DNA of 7,154 nucleotides from Planctomycetales bacterium (GTDB taxonomy: Bacteria; Planctomycetota; SBBH01): positions 1-7,154 of the forward strand of contig SBBH01000111.1 in the NCBI GenBank assembly GCA_005239795.1, written 5' to 3'. Shown piece by piece: positions 6,527 through 7,154 of the stretch (positions are counted from its first letter, which is position 1; each line of letters opens with the position of its first letter). The notes below the pieces were generated by a model. That model was not told where the DNA came from, did no database searches, and saw only the letters and a list, made by a program, of their open reading frames with translations. Both the position numbers and the translations under genes were made by a program.

Positions 6527-7008
6527 CGGGCCTGGAGTGCCTCGTGCAAAAGCTCCCAGAGCGCGTCCAAGGACTGGTTGATGACGCGGGTGTCATTCAT
6601 GACCAACATGAAATTGGCGTCTCCCGGCCATCGTGGAAGAACGTGCAGATGGAGGTGATCCTTCAAACCCGCCCCCCCGGCCTGTCCGAGATTCAAGCCC
6701 ACGTTGAACCCTTGGGCGCGCATCGACTCCTTCAAGACCACGCAGAGATCACGCGCGGTTGTCATCAGCTCTGTGAGGATCTCGTCGCTGGCGCCCGCCA
6801 AGTCCCCCCCATGCTGGTAGGGAGCCACCATCAGATGGCCGTTCCCAAACGGGTAGCGATTGAGCACCACACAGACGCGCGCTCGTCGGGCCGCCACGAG
6901 CGAGGCGCGATCGTCATTTCCTCCGATCGCTTCGCACAAGAAGCAACCGCTGAGGTCCGGCAGCTTCTTGACATACTCGCCCCGCCACGGCGCCCAGAGG
7001 CGGTCCAC
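6517..7008 (-). CDS. HIT-family protein, Ap4A phosphorylase/hydrolase-like
   Basis: A histidine-triad nucleotide-binding protein (163 residues from the start chosen) of the subgroup related to actinobacterial Ap4A phosphorylases; these act on dinucleoside polyphosphates or nucleoside phosphoramidates in the cytoplasm. It shows the opening DRLWAPWRGEYV, a CFLC pair (Cys 22 and 25) for structural zinc, LNRYPFGNGHLMVAPYQH (49-66), and the catalytic triad DHLHLHVLPRW with His 118, 120 and 122. The tail PGDANFMLVMNDTRVI is also typical. I place the start at the GTG at 7008 because family members begin at exactly this point. No good Shine-Dalgarno site precedes it, and the frame stays open upstream through an ATG at 7095 to the window edge, so a longer N-terminus is possible. 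First visible gene of the minus-strand cluster. The exact substrate is not determined. Confidence 0.9.
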   Translation of the reverse strand: MDRLWAPWRGEYVKKLPDLSGCFLCEAIGGNDDRASLVAARRARVCVVLNRYPFGNGHLMVAPYQHGGDLAGASDEILTELMTTARDLCVVLKESMRAQGFNVGLNLGQAGGAGLKDHLHLHVLPRWPGDANFMLVMNDTRVINQSLDALWELLHEALQARWR

Positions 7009-7154
7009 CGGGGCATCGTACCGGGTCCCCGCGACGCTTCGCAAGGCCCCTCGGAGGCTCGAGTATCCCCAGTTCAGTGGTGACTTTTCCAACATTTCAC
7101 AGGGGAAATGCCTCCAAAAATAGTTCGTACGTAAAAGCGGCTCAGCGATAACAG
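7009..7154 (-). other. Region upstream of the HIT gene, no assigned function
   Basis: About 146 bases before the HIT start. The HIT frame is open through all of it (in-frame ATG at 7095, with GGAGG some 15 nt further upstream, a poor spacing). A second minus-strand frame is also open from the right edge for about 26 codons before a TGA, so the tail of another gene is possible. I see no convincing promoter, terminator or RNA gene. Confidence 0.4.

Noticed and set aside
6367..7083. Long plus-strand open frame of about 238 codons opposite the HIT gene
   Set aside because: It is a shadow of the strongly conserved HIT protein and the zinc-ribbon start in GC-rich DNA; its translation shows no recognisable domain.
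7096..7154. Promoter for the minus-strand cluster
   Set aside because: There is an AT-richer stretch around 7113-7135, but no pair of -35 and -10 elements with correct spacing, and the window ends too soon.
1..7154. A defence, mobile or CRISPR-type system
   Set aside because: No repeats in array, transposase, integrase, nuclease or toxin-antitoxin signature was seen; the lone HD hydrolase has the usual housekeeping dGTPase pattern and no defence partners.

Overview
The window looks like part of a high-GC bacterial chromosome, probably from an uncultured lineage. All genes except one lie on the minus strand. Hand-counted GC is about 64% over much of the region but drops to about 49% in one block inside pheS. 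I cannot name the phylum. Three traits narrow it: a phenylalanyl-tRNA synthetase of the archaeal/eukaryotic type (in bacteria best known from spirochaetes), a zinc-ribbon-plus-membrane protein whose N-terminus resembles proteins common in Planctomycetes, and a tiny ribosomal protein of the COX24/AURKAIP1 (bS22/mS38) family. The phylum inference is weak.

Layout, left to right. Bases 2-361 (+) hold the C-terminal end of a DppC/OppC-type peptide ABC transporter permease whose start lies outside the window. Everything else is on the minus strand and reads right to left: a HIT-family Ap4A-phosphorylase/hydrolase-like protein (from about 7008), a double zinc-ribbon membrane protein, a dGTPase-like HD hydrolase (dgt), pheS, pheT, mobA, and then a 29-codon ribosomal-protein-like gene (365-454). 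The first six genes are separated by at most 15 bases or overlap: HIT/zinc-ribbon overlap 10 nt, zinc-ribbon to dgt 4 nt, dgt to pheS 15 nt, pheS to pheT 2 nt, pheT/mobA overlap as ATGA. They therefore look like one operon. The mini-gene follows mobA after 49 nt and has its own ribosome binding site. It ends 3 bp from the permease stop codon, tail to tail.

How the genes fit together. PheS and PheT form one aminoacyl-tRNA synthetase, and the mini-protein is probably a small-subunit ribosomal component, so translation is the main theme. HIT proteins of this subgroup and Dgt act on nucleotides (Ap4A-like dinucleotides, dNTPs). Ap4A is a known side product of aminoacyl-tRNA synthetases, so a functional link is possible but is inference. 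MobA finishes the molybdenum cofactor.

No stretch longer than about 150 bases lacks a gene. I found no tRNA, rRNA, CRISPR array, insertion sequence or clear promoter. I do not see a new multi-gene system. The observations most worth checking are the unlisted 29-codon gene, the sharp base-composition break inside pheS at its domain boundary, the altered substrate-binding motif in PheS, and the zinc-ribbon membrane protein of unknown role.
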